Shown here: in pieces, positions 1 through 8,984 of the stretch
Numbering within the stretch: the stretch's first letter is position 1
Layout of the letters: each line of letters opens with the position of its first letter
The notes under the pieces: generated by a model
What the model saw: only the letters and a program-made list of their open reading frames with translations
What the model was told of the DNA's origin: nothing
Database searches by the model: none
Program-made: the position numbers and the translations under genes
From: Bacillota bacterium
GTDB taxonomy: Bacteria; Bacillota; Clostridia; Christensenellales; SZUA-584
DNA length: 64,000 nt
Assembly (NCBI GenBank): GCA_023410475.1
Contig: JAEYPS010000037.1
Location: 16,775-80,774, forward strand
Direction of reading: 5' to 3'

Positions 1-2
1 AC

Positions 3-1478
3 AAGATGCATATGCTGAGCCTTCTTGACAACCTGGGGGTGGACTACATTGAGGCGGGCAACCCCGCGTCAAACCCCAAAGAGCGGCAGTTTTTCGAGGA
101 AGCAATAAAGGTACCGCTGAAAAACGCGAAGCTCGTCGCGTTCGGCAGCACGCGCCGCAAAGACACTAAGGCAAGCGAAGACGCCGGCGTTAAGGCGCTG
201 CTAGAGGCGAATACGGGAGTTGTCGCGATATTCGGCAAAGCGTGGGACCTGCATGTCACCGAGGTCATAGGAACGACGTTTGAAGAAAACCTCTCTATGA
301 TACGTGACACCATAAAATTTTTAAAGGAAAACGGACGCGAGGTCATATTTGACGCCGAGCATTTCTTCGACGGCTTCAAGGCCAACAGCGGCTATGCTAT
401 TAAGGTGTTAAAGGCCGCCGAGGAAGGCGGAGCGGACACTATAGCGCTATGCGACACTAACGGCGGCACTATGCCAAGAGAGCTCGAAGAGGCGGTAAAA
501 GCTTCTCTCGAGGCTGTCGATATCAAGATAGGCGTGCATGTGCATAACGATACCGAGATGGCTGTAGCGAACTCTATACTTGCCGTTCAGATGGGAGCAT
601 GTCACGTTCAGGGCACGCTGTTAGGCTACGGCGAGCGCTGCGGCAACGCGAGGCTCAGCTCGATAATACCCGACCTTCAGCTCAAACTTGGCTACGAATG
701 CATAGGGGAGCATATAAGCGACCTTTACCACGCGGCGCGGGAAGCGGCTGAGATAACGAACCTGCCGTTCGACGAAACGCTGCCGTATGTGGGCAGAAAC
801 GCATTCGCGCACAAGGGCGGAATGCACATAGACGCCCTTTGCAAGGCGGAAGGCTCGTTTGAGCATATCGACCCTGAGGCGGTTGGAAACAGCAGGGAAT
901 TTCTTTTGTCCGAGGTCGCGGGAAGGTCTGCTATGGCTACAAAGCTTCAGGAAGAGTTCCCGGACGTCGCGAAGGACAAGGAAAAGGTTGGCGCGCTTAT
1001 GAGCAAGCTCAAGGACCTTGAGAGCGAAGGCTACAGCTTTGAGGGCGCGGAGAGCAGCTTTCGCATATTCGTTATAAAGGAGCTTGGGCTGCATACGCCG
1101 ATGTTCTCGCTCGTGCACTTTAAGGTGAGCGACGAGCCGACGTATGAGAAGACGTTCGGGTCTTACGCTGTGGTGAAAGTCGATGTTGACGGCACTACAA
1201 GGATGGCGGCAGCGGAGGGCAACGGACCTGTCAACGCGCTCGACAAGGCGCTAAGGGAAGCGCTCGGAGAGTTTTTCCCGAAACTCAGGAGTGTTACGCT
1301 GACGGACTACAAGGTTCGCGTGCTCGACACAAGCGCCGCTACGGCAGCGAAGGTTCGCGTCATCATAGAGTCTACCGACGGCGAGAACTCGTGGCGCACT
1401 ATGGGAGTCTCTACCGACGTTATTGAAGCGAGTCTTTTCGCTCTTATCGATTCTATAGACCATTTGCTGTTAAGTTAA
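3..1478 (+). CDS. cimA: citramalate synthase, 5' end cut by window edge
   Basis: Condenses acetyl-CoA and pyruvate to (R)-citramalate, the first step of threonine-independent isoleucine synthesis. The frame is open from base 3, so the N-terminal few dozen residues lie outside the window. What is visible starts in the first strands of an HMGL-type TIM barrel (LGVDYIEAG), carries the metal-binding HVHND motif near visible residue 177, and ends in a LeuA-type dimerisation/allosteric domain of about 130 residues. Segments such as FGKAWDLHV and GRNAFAHKGGMHIDA and the total length fit the long CimA family rather than 2-isopropylmalate or homocitrate synthase. leuB follows after 21 bases behind the SD AAGGAG, so the two are co-transcribed. 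Family assignment is by recognition; whether the enzyme is inhibited by isoleucine cannot be told from the sequence. Confidence 0.93.
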   Translation, partial: KMHMLSLLDNLGVDYIEAGNPASNPKERQFFEEAIKVPLKNAKLVAFGSTRRKDTKASEDAGVKALLEANTGVVAIFGKAWDLHVTEVIGTTFEENLSMIRDTIKFLKENGREVIFDAEHFFDGFKANSGYAIKVLKAAEEGGADTIALCDTNGGTMPRELEEAVKASLEAVDIKIGVHVHNDTEMAVANSILAVQMGACHVQGTLLGYGERCGNARLSSIIPDLQLKLGYECIGEHISDLYHAAREAAEITNLPFDETLPYVGRNAFAHKGGMHIDALCKAEGSFEHIDPEAVGNSREFLLSEVAGRSAMATKLQEEFPDVAKDKEKVGALMSKLKDLESEGYSFEGAESSFRIFVIKELGLHTPMFSLVHFKVSDEPTYEKTFGSYAVVKVDVDGTTRMAAAEGNGPVNALDKALREALGEFFPKLRSVTLTDYKVRVLDTSAATAAKVRVIIESTDGENSWRTMGVSTDVIEASLFALIDSIDHLLLS

Positions 1479-1499
1479 GCAATTAAGCAAGGAGAAAAC

Positions 1500-2564
1500 A
1501 TGAAGTATAAAATAGCGGTTATACCCGGGGACGGCATAGGCCCCGAGGTTGTGGATGAAGCTATACGAGTGCTCGATAAAGCCGTCAAAAATACGGATAT
1601 AGAGCTTGAATACAAGCGTTATCTCGCGGGCGGCTGCGCTATAGACAAAGAAGGAGTGCCGCTGCCCGACTATACTTTGAGGAACGCCATGGCTAGCGAC
1701 GCCGTGCTGCTTGGCGCGGTGGGCGGGGAAAAATGGGATACGCTGCCTTCGGGTATGCGGCCCGAGAACGCTCTCCTCGACCTTCGCTCGAAGCTCGGGC
1801 TGTTCGCCAATTTAAGGCCCGCGATACTGTTCAGGCAGCTCGCGGACGCGTGCCCGCTAAAGCCGGCTCTTACCGAGAACGGGCTCGATATACTCGTAAT
1901 ACGAGAGCTTACGGGCGGCATATATTTCGGGAAGCGAAAACGCAAAGCGGACAGAGCCTACGATACGATGGAGTACAGCGAAGAAGAGGTCAGCCGTATA
2001 GCTCATGTCGCGTTTAAAGCCGCCATGGGCAGAAACAGGAGATTAACGAGCGTTGACAAGGCCAATATACTAGAATCGTCAAGGCTGTGGAGAAGCGTCG
2101 TCACGGACGTCGCTAAGCAGTACCCAGGCGTAGAACTCTCACATATGTATGTAGACAACGCCGCGATGCAGCTCGTCAGGAACCCTGCGCAGTTCGACGT
2201 TATTGTAACTGAGAACATGTTCGGCGACATACTCTCCGACGAGGCCGCGATGATAACGGGATCTATTGGAATGCTGCCGTCGGCGAGCCTTGGCGCCGGG
2301 AGCCTAGGTATGTACGAGCCCGTGCACGGCTCGGCACCCGATATAGCTGGGCAGGGCATAGCGAATCCGCTGGCCACTATCATGTCGGCCGCAATGATGA
2401 TGCGCTATTCTCTGTGCGGCGAAGAAGCGGCTAAGAAAATTGAGGCCGCGGTAGACAGAGCGCTCTCAGCCGGAGCAAGAACAAAGGATATAGCGCTTAA
2501 GGGCGAGAAAACGCTTTCGACCACAGAAATGGCGGATGCGGTCATAGATAATCTGGAGGAATAA
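1500..2564 (+). CDS. leuB: 3-isopropylmalate / 3-methylmalate dehydrogenase
   Basis: NAD-dependent oxidative decarboxylase of the isocitrate/isopropylmalate dehydrogenase family, 354 residues, full family length. The N-terminal IPGDGIGPEVVDEA motif, the ESSRLWR substrate loop, the metal-binding DILSDEAAMITGS stretch and the cofactor-site EPVHGSAPDIAGQ are all present. In leucine synthesis it acts on 3-isopropylmalate. Next to cimA it is expected also to convert 3-methylmalate to 2-oxobutanoate for isoleucine, which is an inference from context. It starts with ATG behind AAGGAG and is followed by ilvD after two bases, so this is a tight operon. The dehydratase pair leuCD is not in the window and may lie upstream. 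Confidence 0.95.
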   Translation: MKYKIAVIPGDGIGPEVVDEAIRVLDKAVKNTDIELEYKRYLAGGCAIDKEGVPLPDYTLRNAMASDAVLLGAVGGEKWDTLPSGMRPENALLDLRSKLGLFANLRPAILFRQLADACPLKPALTENGLDILVIRELTGGIYFGKRKRKADRAYDTMEYSEEEVSRIAHVAFKAAMGRNRRLTSVDKANILESSRLWRSVVTDVAKQYPGVELSHMYVDNAAMQLVRNPAQFDVIVTENMFGDILSDEAAMITGSIGMLPSASLGAGSLGMYEPVHGSAPDIAGQGIANPLATIMSAAMMMRYSLCGEEAAKKIEAAVDRALSAGARTKDIALKGEKTLSTTEMADAVIDNLEE

Positions 2565-2566
2565 CG

Positions 2567-4228
2567 ATGATAAGCGACAGCGTAAAAAAAGGAGCGGACA
2601 GAGCGCCTCACAGGTCTTTGTTCAAAGCGATGGGATACACGAACAGCGAGCTTGAGCGCCCGCTCGTGGGCGTAATACACGCTGCAAGCGAGATAGTCCC
2701 CGGGCATATACACCTTGACAAGATAGCAAAAGCTGTCGCGGAAGGCATAAGGATGGCGGGAGGAACGCCCATACTCGTGCCCTCTATAGGCATATGCGAC
2801 GGAATAGCCATGGGGCATGAAGGCATGAAATACTCTCTCGCTTCAAGAGAACTCGTCGCGGACTCGGCGGAGTCGATGATAATGGCGCACGGCTTCGATG
2901 CTGTGGCGTTTGTACCCAACTGCGACAAGATTGTGCCGGGGATGCTTATGGCGGCCGCAAGGGTAAACCGTCCGTCCATATTCGTAAGCGGAGGGCCTAT
3001 GCTGCCGGGAAGGGATCTTGAAGGAGCAGACGCCAGTCTGTCAACGCTGTTTGAAGCGGTAGGCGCTTACAAGGCGGGCAAGATAGGCGATGCTGAGCTT
3101 GACACCATAGAATGCGCGTCGTGCCCCGGATGCGGCTCGTGCGCTGGAATGTTCACCGCTAACAGCATGAACTGCCTGACGGAGGCGCTCGGAATGGCAT
3201 TGCGAGGCAACGGCACGATACCCGCAGTCTACGCCGACAGGATAAGGCACGCTAAGGAAAGCGGCGTACAGCTTATGAAGCTGCTCGAGATGAATCTCTG
3301 CCCGAAGGATATAATGACGCAAAAGGCGTTTGAGAACGGACTTAAACTCGATATGGCGCTCGGCTGCTCGACGAACTCAATCCTTCATCTTCCGGCCATA
3401 GCGCATGAGTGCGGCATAACGCTGAGCCTCGACACCGTCGATAATATAAGCAGGAAGACTCCGAATCTCTGCAAGCTTGCGCCCGCTAGCAATATGCATA
3501 TAGTCGATCTGCACTGGGCGGGCGGCGTATACGCCGTGCTCAACATACTTTGCGAGAACGGTTTACTTAATGCTGACGCTAAGTGTGTCAGCGGCACTTC
3601 TATCGGCGAGGCCGTCAAGTCAGCGCGCGTATTAAGCAGCAAGGTGATAAGACCTTTTAACGAACCGTACTCTAAGCAGGGAGGCATCGCTGTGCTGCGC
3701 GGTAACATAGCGCCAAACGGATGCGTCGTCAAGCAATCGGCTGTCGCTCCCGAGATGATGAAGCATAAAGGCCCGGCCAGAGTTTTCGACGGTGAGGAAG
3801 CCGCGATAAAGGCCATATACGCGGGAGAGATTAACAGCGGCGACGTAGTTGTCATAAGGTATGAAGGCCCTTCGGGTGGGCCCGGTATGAGGGAGATGTT
3901 GTCTCCCACTTCCGCGCTCGCGGGCATGGGAATGGACAAGGAAGTTGCGCTTATAACCGACGGCAGGTTCAGCGGCGCGACGAGAGGCGCGGCCATAGGC
4001 CACGTATCGCCCGAGGCGCAGGCCGGCGGAGTCATAGCGGTAATAGAAGAAGGAGACATCATAGAGATAGATATTCCGGAGAGAAGCATATCTCTGGATG
4101 TCGAAAAGGATATAATAGATAAAAGGCTGGCGCAGCTTGAAAAAAGAGAACCGGCCGTCAAGACAGGATGGCTCGCAAGGTACGCAAGGCTTGTGTCGTC
4201 CGCCGATAAAGGCGCGATACTCCAGTAG
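2567..4228 (+). CDS. ilvD: dihydroxy-acid dehydratase
   Basis: Iron-sulfur dehydratase that makes 2-oxoisovalerate and 3-methyl-2-oxovalerate from the dihydroxy acids in valine and isoleucine synthesis. At 553 residues it has the usual length. The cluster cysteines sit in PNCDKIVPGM and in CPGCGSCAGMFTANSMNCL, and the C-terminal GPSGGPGMREML and TDGRFSGATRG motifs are conserved. It starts with ATG two bases after the leuB stop; the SD (CTGGAGGAA) lies inside the end of leuB, which suggests translational coupling. ilvB follows after 47 bases. Confidence 0.96.
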   Translation: MISDSVKKGADRAPHRSLFKAMGYTNSELERPLVGVIHAASEIVPGHIHLDKIAKAVAEGIRMAGGTPILVPSIGICDGIAMGHEGMKYSLASRELVADSAESMIMAHGFDAVAFVPNCDKIVPGMLMAAARVNRPSIFVSGGPMLPGRDLEGADASLSTLFEAVGAYKAGKIGDAELDTIECASCPGCGSCAGMFTANSMNCLTEALGMALRGNGTIPAVYADRIRHAKESGVQLMKLLEMNLCPKDIMTQKAFENGLKLDMALGCSTNSILHLPAIAHECGITLSLDTVDNISRKTPNLCKLAPASNMHIVDLHWAGGVYAVLNILCENGLLNADAKCVSGTSIGEAVKSARVLSSKVIRPFNEPYSKQGGIAVLRGNIAPNGCVVKQSAVAPEMMKHKGPARVFDGEEAAIKAIYAGEINSGDVVVIRYEGPSGGPGMREMLSPTSALAGMGMDKEVALITDGRFSGATRGAAIGHVSPEAQAGGVIAVIEEGDIIEIDIPERSISLDVEKDIIDKRLAQLEKREPAVKTGWLARYARLVSSADKGAILQ

Positions 4229-4275
4229 GTCTAAAGGGAAAGACGTTATTGGCAATAAAGAACGGGGGTAATAAA

Positions 4276-5925
4276 ATGAAACTGTCGGGCGGAAAGATAA
4301 TAATGGAATGCCTAAAGCGCGAGGGCGTAGACGCTGTATTCGGTTTTCCGGGAGGAAAGGTAATACGTCTTTATGACGCGCTGTTTCATGAGGAAAAGAT
4401 AAAGCATTACGAGACGTGTCACGAGCAGGGCGCCGCGCACGCCGCGGATTCTTACGCGCGCACCACGGGAAAAGTAGGCGTCTGTATAGCGACGTCCGGA
4501 CCGGGAGCGACGAATCTAGTGACAGGTCTTGCTACGGCCTATATGGATTCCATCCCTGTTATAGCGATAACGGGAAACGTTCCGGCAAGCCTGCTCGGCA
4601 GAGACAGCTTTCAGGAAGTCGATATCATGGGCGTAACTATGCCCATTACAAAGCATAACTATCAGATAAAGGACGTAACGCGCATATCCGAAGTTTTCAG
4701 GGAGGCGTTCGCGTTCGCGAGAAGCGGAAGGCCGGGCCCCGTGCTTATAGATGTGACGGACAATGTTTTCGCGGCGGAATGCGAATACAGCGAGCCCGAG
4801 AAGCTCTGCATCGAGTGCAGGCGCTCCGCCATACCGCTCGATAAGATAGTGGAGCAGGTCTGCGAGGCAAAGAAGCCGGTCATACTCGCCGGAGGCGGTG
4901 CGGTGCTCTCCAAAGCCGAGGATGAGCTCTTTGAGCTTGCCGAGAGTATAGACGCGCCCGTCGCGACAACGCTTATGGGCACAGGGTCGTTCCCTAAAAA
5001 GCACAGGCTGTATACCGGCCTTGTAGGTATGCACGGGACGAAAGCCAGCAATATGGCGTTCCAAAACTGCGACCTGCTGATAGTGCTGGGGGCGAGGTTC
5101 AGCGACAGGGTGACGGGAGACGTAAGCAAATTCGCGTCCCACGCGAAAATAATACAGATAGATATTGACGCGTCCGAGATAAACAAGAACATACCTATAG
5201 ATATCTGCGCTGTTCAGGACATAAAGGACGCTCTTGTCAGTATAAACAAAGCGCTTCCTAAAAAGACCCATGAAGAATGGGTAAACAGCGTTAACGGATG
5301 GAAAGCAGAAGACGAAGCGTATATCCCCGAAAGTCACCTTCCAAAGAAGATACTCGAAATCGCGGGGGAGATGCTGGGGGAAGACACCATAATAGCGACG
5401 GACGTAGGACAGCACCAGATGTGGACCGCTCAGTATTACCCATTCAAAAAGCACAACAAGTTTGTAACGTCGGGCGGGCTTGGCACTATGGGATTCGGGC
5501 TCGGCGCCTCTATTGGCGCAAAAGTCGCATGCCCCAATAAGCGTGTTCTTCATATCACAGGCGACGGCAGCTTCCGCATGAACCTCAACGAGATGGCGAC
5601 GGCCATGCGATATAAAATCCCCATCATTACGGTGCTTTTTGACAACAATACTTTGGGCATGGTGCGCCAGTGGCAGACTCTGTTCTTTGACAAGAGGCAT
5701 TCGGAAACGACGCTTCCCGCTCTTGACTTTTGCACTATCGCCAGCGGATTCGGATACTTCGCCCAGAAAGTCGACAGCGCTGAAGGTTTTAAAAAAGCGC
5801 TGGAAGCAGCGCTTGAAAAAAACGTGCCCAGCCTTATCCACTGCGTGATAAACCAGGACGAAATGGTGCTTCCCATGGTGGCGCCCGGCGCCTCTATCGA
5901 CAATATAGTGATGAGCATATCTTAG
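4276..5925 (+). CDS. ilvB: acetolactate synthase, large (catalytic) subunit
   Basis: Thiamine-diphosphate enzyme forming acetolactate or acetohydroxybutyrate. I chose ATG 4276 (MKLSGGK) because GGGGG lies just upstream and family members begin this way; a TTG 27 bases earlier at 4249 is possible but less likely. Domains in order are an N-terminal TPP-binding Pyr domain with the catalytic-loop glutamate in CHEQGAAHAADSYAR, a central FAD/DHS-like domain, and a C-terminal PP domain with the TPP/Mg motif GDGSFRMNLNE...NN. Length about 549 residues is normal. No regulatory small subunit (ilvN) and no ilvC follow; a terminator ends the operon instead. The C-terminal half has the arrangement expected of the anabolic FAD-containing type, but feedback properties cannot be judged without the small subunit. 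Confidence 0.93.
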   Translation: MKLSGGKIIMECLKREGVDAVFGFPGGKVIRLYDALFHEEKIKHYETCHEQGAAHAADSYARTTGKVGVCIATSGPGATNLVTGLATAYMDSIPVIAITGNVPASLLGRDSFQEVDIMGVTMPITKHNYQIKDVTRISEVFREAFAFARSGRPGPVLIDVTDNVFAAECEYSEPEKLCIECRRSAIPLDKIVEQVCEAKKPVILAGGGAVLSKAEDELFELAESIDAPVATTLMGTGSFPKKHRLYTGLVGMHGTKASNMAFQNCDLLIVLGARFSDRVTGDVSKFASHAKIIQIDIDASEINKNIPIDICAVQDIKDALVSINKALPKKTHEEWVNSVNGWKAEDEAYIPESHLPKKILEIAGEMLGEDTIIATDVGQHQMWTAQYYPFKKHNKFVTSGGLGTMGFGLGASIGAKVACPNKRVLHITGDGSFRMNLNEMATAMRYKIPIITVLFDNNTLGMVRQWQTLFFDKRHSETTLPALDFCTIASGFGYFAQKVDSAEGFKKALEAALEKNVPSLIHCVINQDEMVLPMVAPGASIDNIVMSIS

Positions 5926-5944
5926 ATTCGTATTACTATAAGCG

Positions 5945-5985
5945 ATAAAAGAACCGTTCCGGGAATCCCGAAACGGTTCTTTCTT
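5945..5985. terminator. bidirectional terminator between converging operons
   Basis: Nearly perfect stem AAGAACCGTT...AACGGTTCTT with an inner CGGG/CCCG and a three-base loop. T-rich flanks lie on both strands (TTTCTT on plus, TTTT on minus). It sits between the ilvB stop and the end of the minus-strand Dabb gene and can serve both. Confidence 0.85.
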
Positions 5986-5994
5986 AACCATATA

Positions 5995-6297
5995 TCAGTA
6001 TTGATAGTCAACGACGGCCCTGTGTGTTCTTACCTTTACTACGTAATTCGATACTTTCACATGCTCGGGGTGGACTTTATATCTTTCGAGAGCGTCCATA
6101 TCGTCGAACTCGCAGACGAGCGCCATATCGTAAGCCATATCGCCTTTGCCGATATCAAACCCGACTTCAAAGCTCTTTATCTCAGGTATGACGCCTGTAA
6201 GGGCAAGAAGCTTTTCTTTTATATACTCCATATTCTCACGCTTCGTTCTGCCTTCGGCCTCATCCATAAAGCGCCACATAACAATATGCCTTATCAT
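5995..6297 (-). CDS. Dabb (stress-responsive A/B barrel) domain protein
   Basis: Protein of 100 residues that matches the Dabb dimeric alpha/beta-barrel fold. The opening MIRHIVMWRF, the central KSFEVGFDIG and the DMALVCEFDD stretch are the usual features of this family. The function of bacterial Dabb proteins is mostly unknown. It has its own SD (AAAGGAG) and begins 13 bases after the stop of the oxidoreductase gamma subunit, so it is probably the last gene of that operon. No catalytic residue can be assigned. Confidence 0.85.
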   Translation of the reverse strand: MIRHIVMWRFMDEAEGRTKRENMEYIKEKLLALTGVIPEIKSFEVGFDIGKGDMAYDMALVCEFDDMDALERYKVHPEHVKVSNYVVKVRTHRAVVDYQY

Positions 6298-6310
6298 ACA
6301 GAGACTCCTT

Positions 6311-6847
6311 TTAGCCTATGAGCTTCGCGCCCTCGCTGAGCGCCTTTTCGTTAAGCTCAACAAGATGTTTCTTGCTCTCTCCGAATGTTTTTACAAGCGC
6401 TTCAGTTACGCTTTCACGTTTTACTATATTTGAAACTTCCAGATAAGCTCCGAGCATTACGGAATTGAGAACCTTTACGTTTCCCATGCCTAACGCGGCG
6501 TCGCTGGCGGGAATATAATAAACGGTAATATCGCTTCTTGCAGGCTTTTTATCTATCAAAGAAGAGTTTATGAACAGCGTGCCGCCGGGTTTAAGAAATT
6601 TTTCAAACTTGTCGAGAGATGGCTTGTTAAAAACAATGGCGCAGTCAGCCTCGGTGACGACGGGAGATCCTACCGGTTCGTCCGAAACTATAACGTTGCA
6701 GTTAGCCGTGCCTCCGCGCATCTCGGGGCCGTAAGACGGAAGCCACGATACGTTTTTGCCTTCTATCATGCCGGCGTATGTAATGAGCTGCCCCATCAAA
6801 AGGACGCCCTGTCCGCCAAAGCCCGCGATAATTATCTCGTTAGTCAT
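6311..6847 (-). CDS. 2-oxoacid:ferredoxin oxidoreductase, gamma subunit
   Basis: The 178-residue gamma subunit of a four-subunit 2-oxoacid:ferredoxin oxidoreductase. It opens with GFGGQGVLLMGQ and contains SYGPEMRGGTANC, both standard for the POR/VOR/KOR gamma domain, which is thought to contribute to CoA binding. It begins with ATG overlapping the beta-subunit stop by one base (TAATG) behind the SD AAGGAGG, so it is translationally coupled. In this gene order (delta, alpha, beta, gamma) it belongs with the 3-methyl-2-oxobutanoate or 2-oxoglutarate group; the alpha subunit decides in favour of the former. Confidence 0.92.
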   Translation of the reverse strand: MTNEIIIAGFGGQGVLLMGQLITYAGMIEGKNVSWLPSYGPEMRGGTANCNVIVSDEPVGSPVVTEADCAIVFNKPSLDKFEKFLKPGGTLFINSSLIDKKPARSDITVYYIPASDAALGMGNVKVLNSVMLGAYLEVSNIVKRESVTEALVKTFGESKKHLVELNEKALSEGAKLIG

Positions 6848-7584
6848 TATTTTTCCTCCTTGAACACGCCGAGAGGATATTGGGGTATCATGTTATCCTT
6901 GAGCCATTTGAGCGACTCGACGGGAGAGAGGCCCCAGTTTGTCGGGCAAGTGGAAAGCACCTCGACAAGCGAAAAGCCCTTTTTGTTTATCTGATTCTCA
7001 AACGCCTTTTTAAACGCCTTTTTCGCCTTTATTATATTAGGTACGTCATGCAGAGACACCCTCTCGATATATGCCGCTCCCTCAAGCGTCGAGAGCATCT
7101 CGGCCACTCTGATGGGATAGCCGCAGCGGCTCGCGTCCCTGCCGAGAGGAGACGTCGTCGTCTTCTGTCCTACAAGAGTCGTGGGCGCCATCTGTCCGCC
7201 GGTCATACCGTATATAGCGTTGTTAATAAATATAACGGTTATATTCTCGCCCCTTGCCGCGGCGTGCACTATCTCGGCAGCGCCTATGGAGGCTAGGTCT
7301 CCGTCGCCCTGGTATGTGAACACTATGTTATCGGGATGCACGCGCTTCGCGCCCGTGGCGACTGCGGGAGCCCTTCCGTGCGACGCTTCGTACATGTCTA
7401 TATCCCAGTATTTATATGCGAACACAGAGCAGCCTACGGGGCATACGCCAACGGTCCTGTCCTGTATACCAAGCTCTTCAATACATTCCGCAACAAGACG
7501 GTGGGAAATGCCGTGAGTGCAGCCCGGGCAGTAATGAAAAGGAACATCAGTTAATATCGGGCTTTTTTTGAAAACCACAGCCAT
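6847..7584 (-). CDS. 2-oxoacid:ferredoxin oxidoreductase, beta (TPP-binding) subunit
   Basis: The 245-residue thiamine-diphosphate-binding subunit. The cysteines in HYCPGCTHG and GVCPVGCSV, the GDGDLASIGAAE Mg/TPP motif and IFINNAIYGMTGGQMAPTT are conserved features of KorB/VorA-like subunits. It overlaps the alpha-subunit stop by one base (TAATG). The protein catalyses oxidative decarboxylation of a 2-oxoacid together with alpha, gamma and the small ferredoxin, passing electrons to ferredoxin; the reverse, reductive carboxylation, is also known for this enzyme class. Confidence 0.94.
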   Translation of the reverse strand: MAVVFKKSPILTDVPFHYCPGCTHGISHRLVAECIEELGIQDRTVGVCPVGCSVFAYKYWDIDMYEASHGRAPAVATGAKRVHPDNIVFTYQGDGDLASIGAAEIVHAAARGENITVIFINNAIYGMTGGQMAPTTLVGQKTTTSPLGRDASRCGYPIRVAEMLSTLEGAAYIERVSLHDVPNIIKAKKAFKKAFENQINKKGFSLVEVLSTCPTNWGLSPVESLKWLKDNMIPQYPLGVFKEEK

Positions 7585-8645
7585 TATAATCCCTCCTTAA
7601 TCACTCTTAATTTATCTGCTATCATCTTGGGCGTGGGGGATACGCCTCCCACCGTTCCGAGGAACGACACCGGCCTTTTGCCGCTAACGGCAAGCCTTAC
7701 GTCTTCGACCATCTGCCCCGTGCTCATCTCGACAGCGAGAAACGCTTTGCATCTATCCGCGGCGTCTGCAATCGGCTTTGAGGGGAACGGCCAGACGGTT
7801 ACAGGCCGGATCAGCCCTGCTTTAATACCGTATTCTTTCCTTGCTTTCGTTACGGCGTTCTTTGCGATGCGGGCCGTCGTCCCGTAAGCGACTACGCAAA
7901 ACTCCGCGTCGTCCATCATGTATTCTTCATACTGAACTTCATTCTCTTTGATCTGCTCATATACCCCGGCAAGCCTTTCCATGACTGTCTGCATCTCTTC
8001 GGCCTCGATATAAAGCGAGTTTATCAGAGCCTTTTTCTCTCTGGCCTTACGCCCCGTAGCCGCCCATGGCTTTTCGGGAAGCTCGCGCTGTTTGCGCTGG
8101 CTGAATTCAACGGGCTCCATCATCTGCGCTATCATTCCGTCGCCCAGCACCATAACGGGTATCCTGTAGATATCCGCGACGTCGAACGCCTGCATTACGC
8201 AGTCCGCCGCTTCCTGTATAGACGAAGGCGCGTAAACAACCATATGATAGTCGCCGTGGCCGCCTCCCTTTGTAGCCTGAAAGTAATCGCCCTGCGAGGG
8301 CAGTATGCCTCCGAGTCCGGGGCCTGTCCTTACCATGTTCACGACGACGCACGGAAGCTCGGCGCACGCTATGTAGCTTATTCCTTCCTGCTTAAGGCTG
8401 ATGCCGGGAGAGGACGACGACGTCATTACCCGTGCGCCCGCTCCGGCCGCTCCGTAAACCATGTTTATAGCGGCTACCTCAGATTCGGCCTGTAGGAACG
8501 TTCCGCCAACCTCGGGAAGCCTTTTCGACATATATTCGGGTATCTGATTTTGCGGGGTTATGGGATAACCGAAAAAGAACCTGCACCCCGCCTGTACCGC
8601 AGCTTCCGCTATAGCTTCGTTTCCCTTCATCAATACTCTTGCCAT
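7584..8645 (-). CDS. vorB: 3-methyl-2-oxobutanoate:ferredoxin oxidoreductase, alpha subunit VorB
   Basis: The 353-residue alpha subunit. The sequence from MARVLMKGNEAIAEAA through FFGYPITPQNQIPEY and GGGHGDYHMVVYAPSS is what I know as VorB (branched-chain 2-oxoacid type). The start is ATG 8645: AAGGTGG lies five bases upstream, whereas the in-frame GTG at 8654 has no SD. It is coupled to the beta subunit by a one-base overlap. The likely role is interconversion of 2-oxoisovalerate and related branched 2-oxoacids with acyl-CoA, CO2 and reduced ferredoxin. Substrate choice is inferred from similarity, and 2-oxoglutarate remains possible. Confidence 0.87.
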   Translation of the reverse strand: MARVLMKGNEAIAEAAVQAGCRFFFGYPITPQNQIPEYMSKRLPEVGGTFLQAESEVAAINMVYGAAGAGARVMTSSSSPGISLKQEGISYIACAELPCVVVNMVRTGPGLGGILPSQGDYFQATKGGGHGDYHMVVYAPSSIQEAADCVMQAFDVADIYRIPVMVLGDGMIAQMMEPVEFSQRKQRELPEKPWAATGRKAREKKALINSLYIEAEEMQTVMERLAGVYEQIKENEVQYEEYMMDDAEFCVVAYGTTARIAKNAVTKARKEYGIKAGLIRPVTVWPFPSKPIADAADRCKAFLAVEMSTGQMVEDVRLAVSGKRPVSFLGTVGGVSPTPKMIADKLRVIKEGL

Positions 8646-8737
8646 ATGTTCCACCTTTATTTATATTTCACCCCAAATACCCGTTATGCTTTTTTGAATC
8701 TCGTATTCAGCGAGCCAAAAAGCCAAAGGCTATGGGT

Positions 8738-8950
8738 CTATGATATTTTTTCAACAGTAAATACGACGTCGGGGCATATCCTCGCGCACATAGCGCAGGA
8801 AATACACGCGTCCATATCCGTAATCTCGACGGGGCTGTAGCCCTTGTCGTTAAGCTCCGATTCGCAAAGCTTAAGTATGCTTTTGGGGCATACCGTTATG
8901 CAAAGCCCGCAGCCTTTGCAGGCGTTTTTTTCTATCGTGATCTTCTGCAC
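8738..8950 (-). CDS. 4Fe-4S ferredoxin subunit of the 2-oxoacid oxidoreductase
   Basis: Small two-cluster ferredoxin with CKGCGLCITVCP and CISCAMCARICP, the delta subunit that takes electrons from the oxidoreductase core. I place the start at GTG 8950 (about 70 residues) because GGAGGGTG lies five to six bases upstream. The in-frame ATG at 8965 would put that SD inside the gene and has none of its own. It is the first gene of the operon, 92 bases before the alpha subunit. Confidence 0.9.
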   Translation of the reverse strand: MQKITIEKNACKGCGLCITVCPKSILKLCESELNDKGYSPVEITDMDACISCAMCARICPDVVFTVEKIS

Positions 8951-8984
8951 GCAAACACCCTCCATTTATACGTTCGATTAAAAA

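Noticed and set aside
3385..4161. A 258-codon minus-strand frame across ilvD
   Set aside because: Antisense shadow without SD or family features.
4249..4275. TTG start nine codons upstream of ilvB
   Set aside because: The ATG at 4276 has a better SD and fits the family N-terminus.
4516..5991. A 491-codon open frame on the minus strand across ilvB
   Set aside because: It is fully antisense to a conserved gene, has no SD and no recognisable protein features; codon bias of ilvB produces it.
8711..8735. Fourth copy of the CCAAAAAGC palindrome family between vorB and the ferredoxin gene
   Set aside because: Only the left arm matches well; the right arm GGCTATGGG has several mismatches, so I mention it only as a decayed relative.
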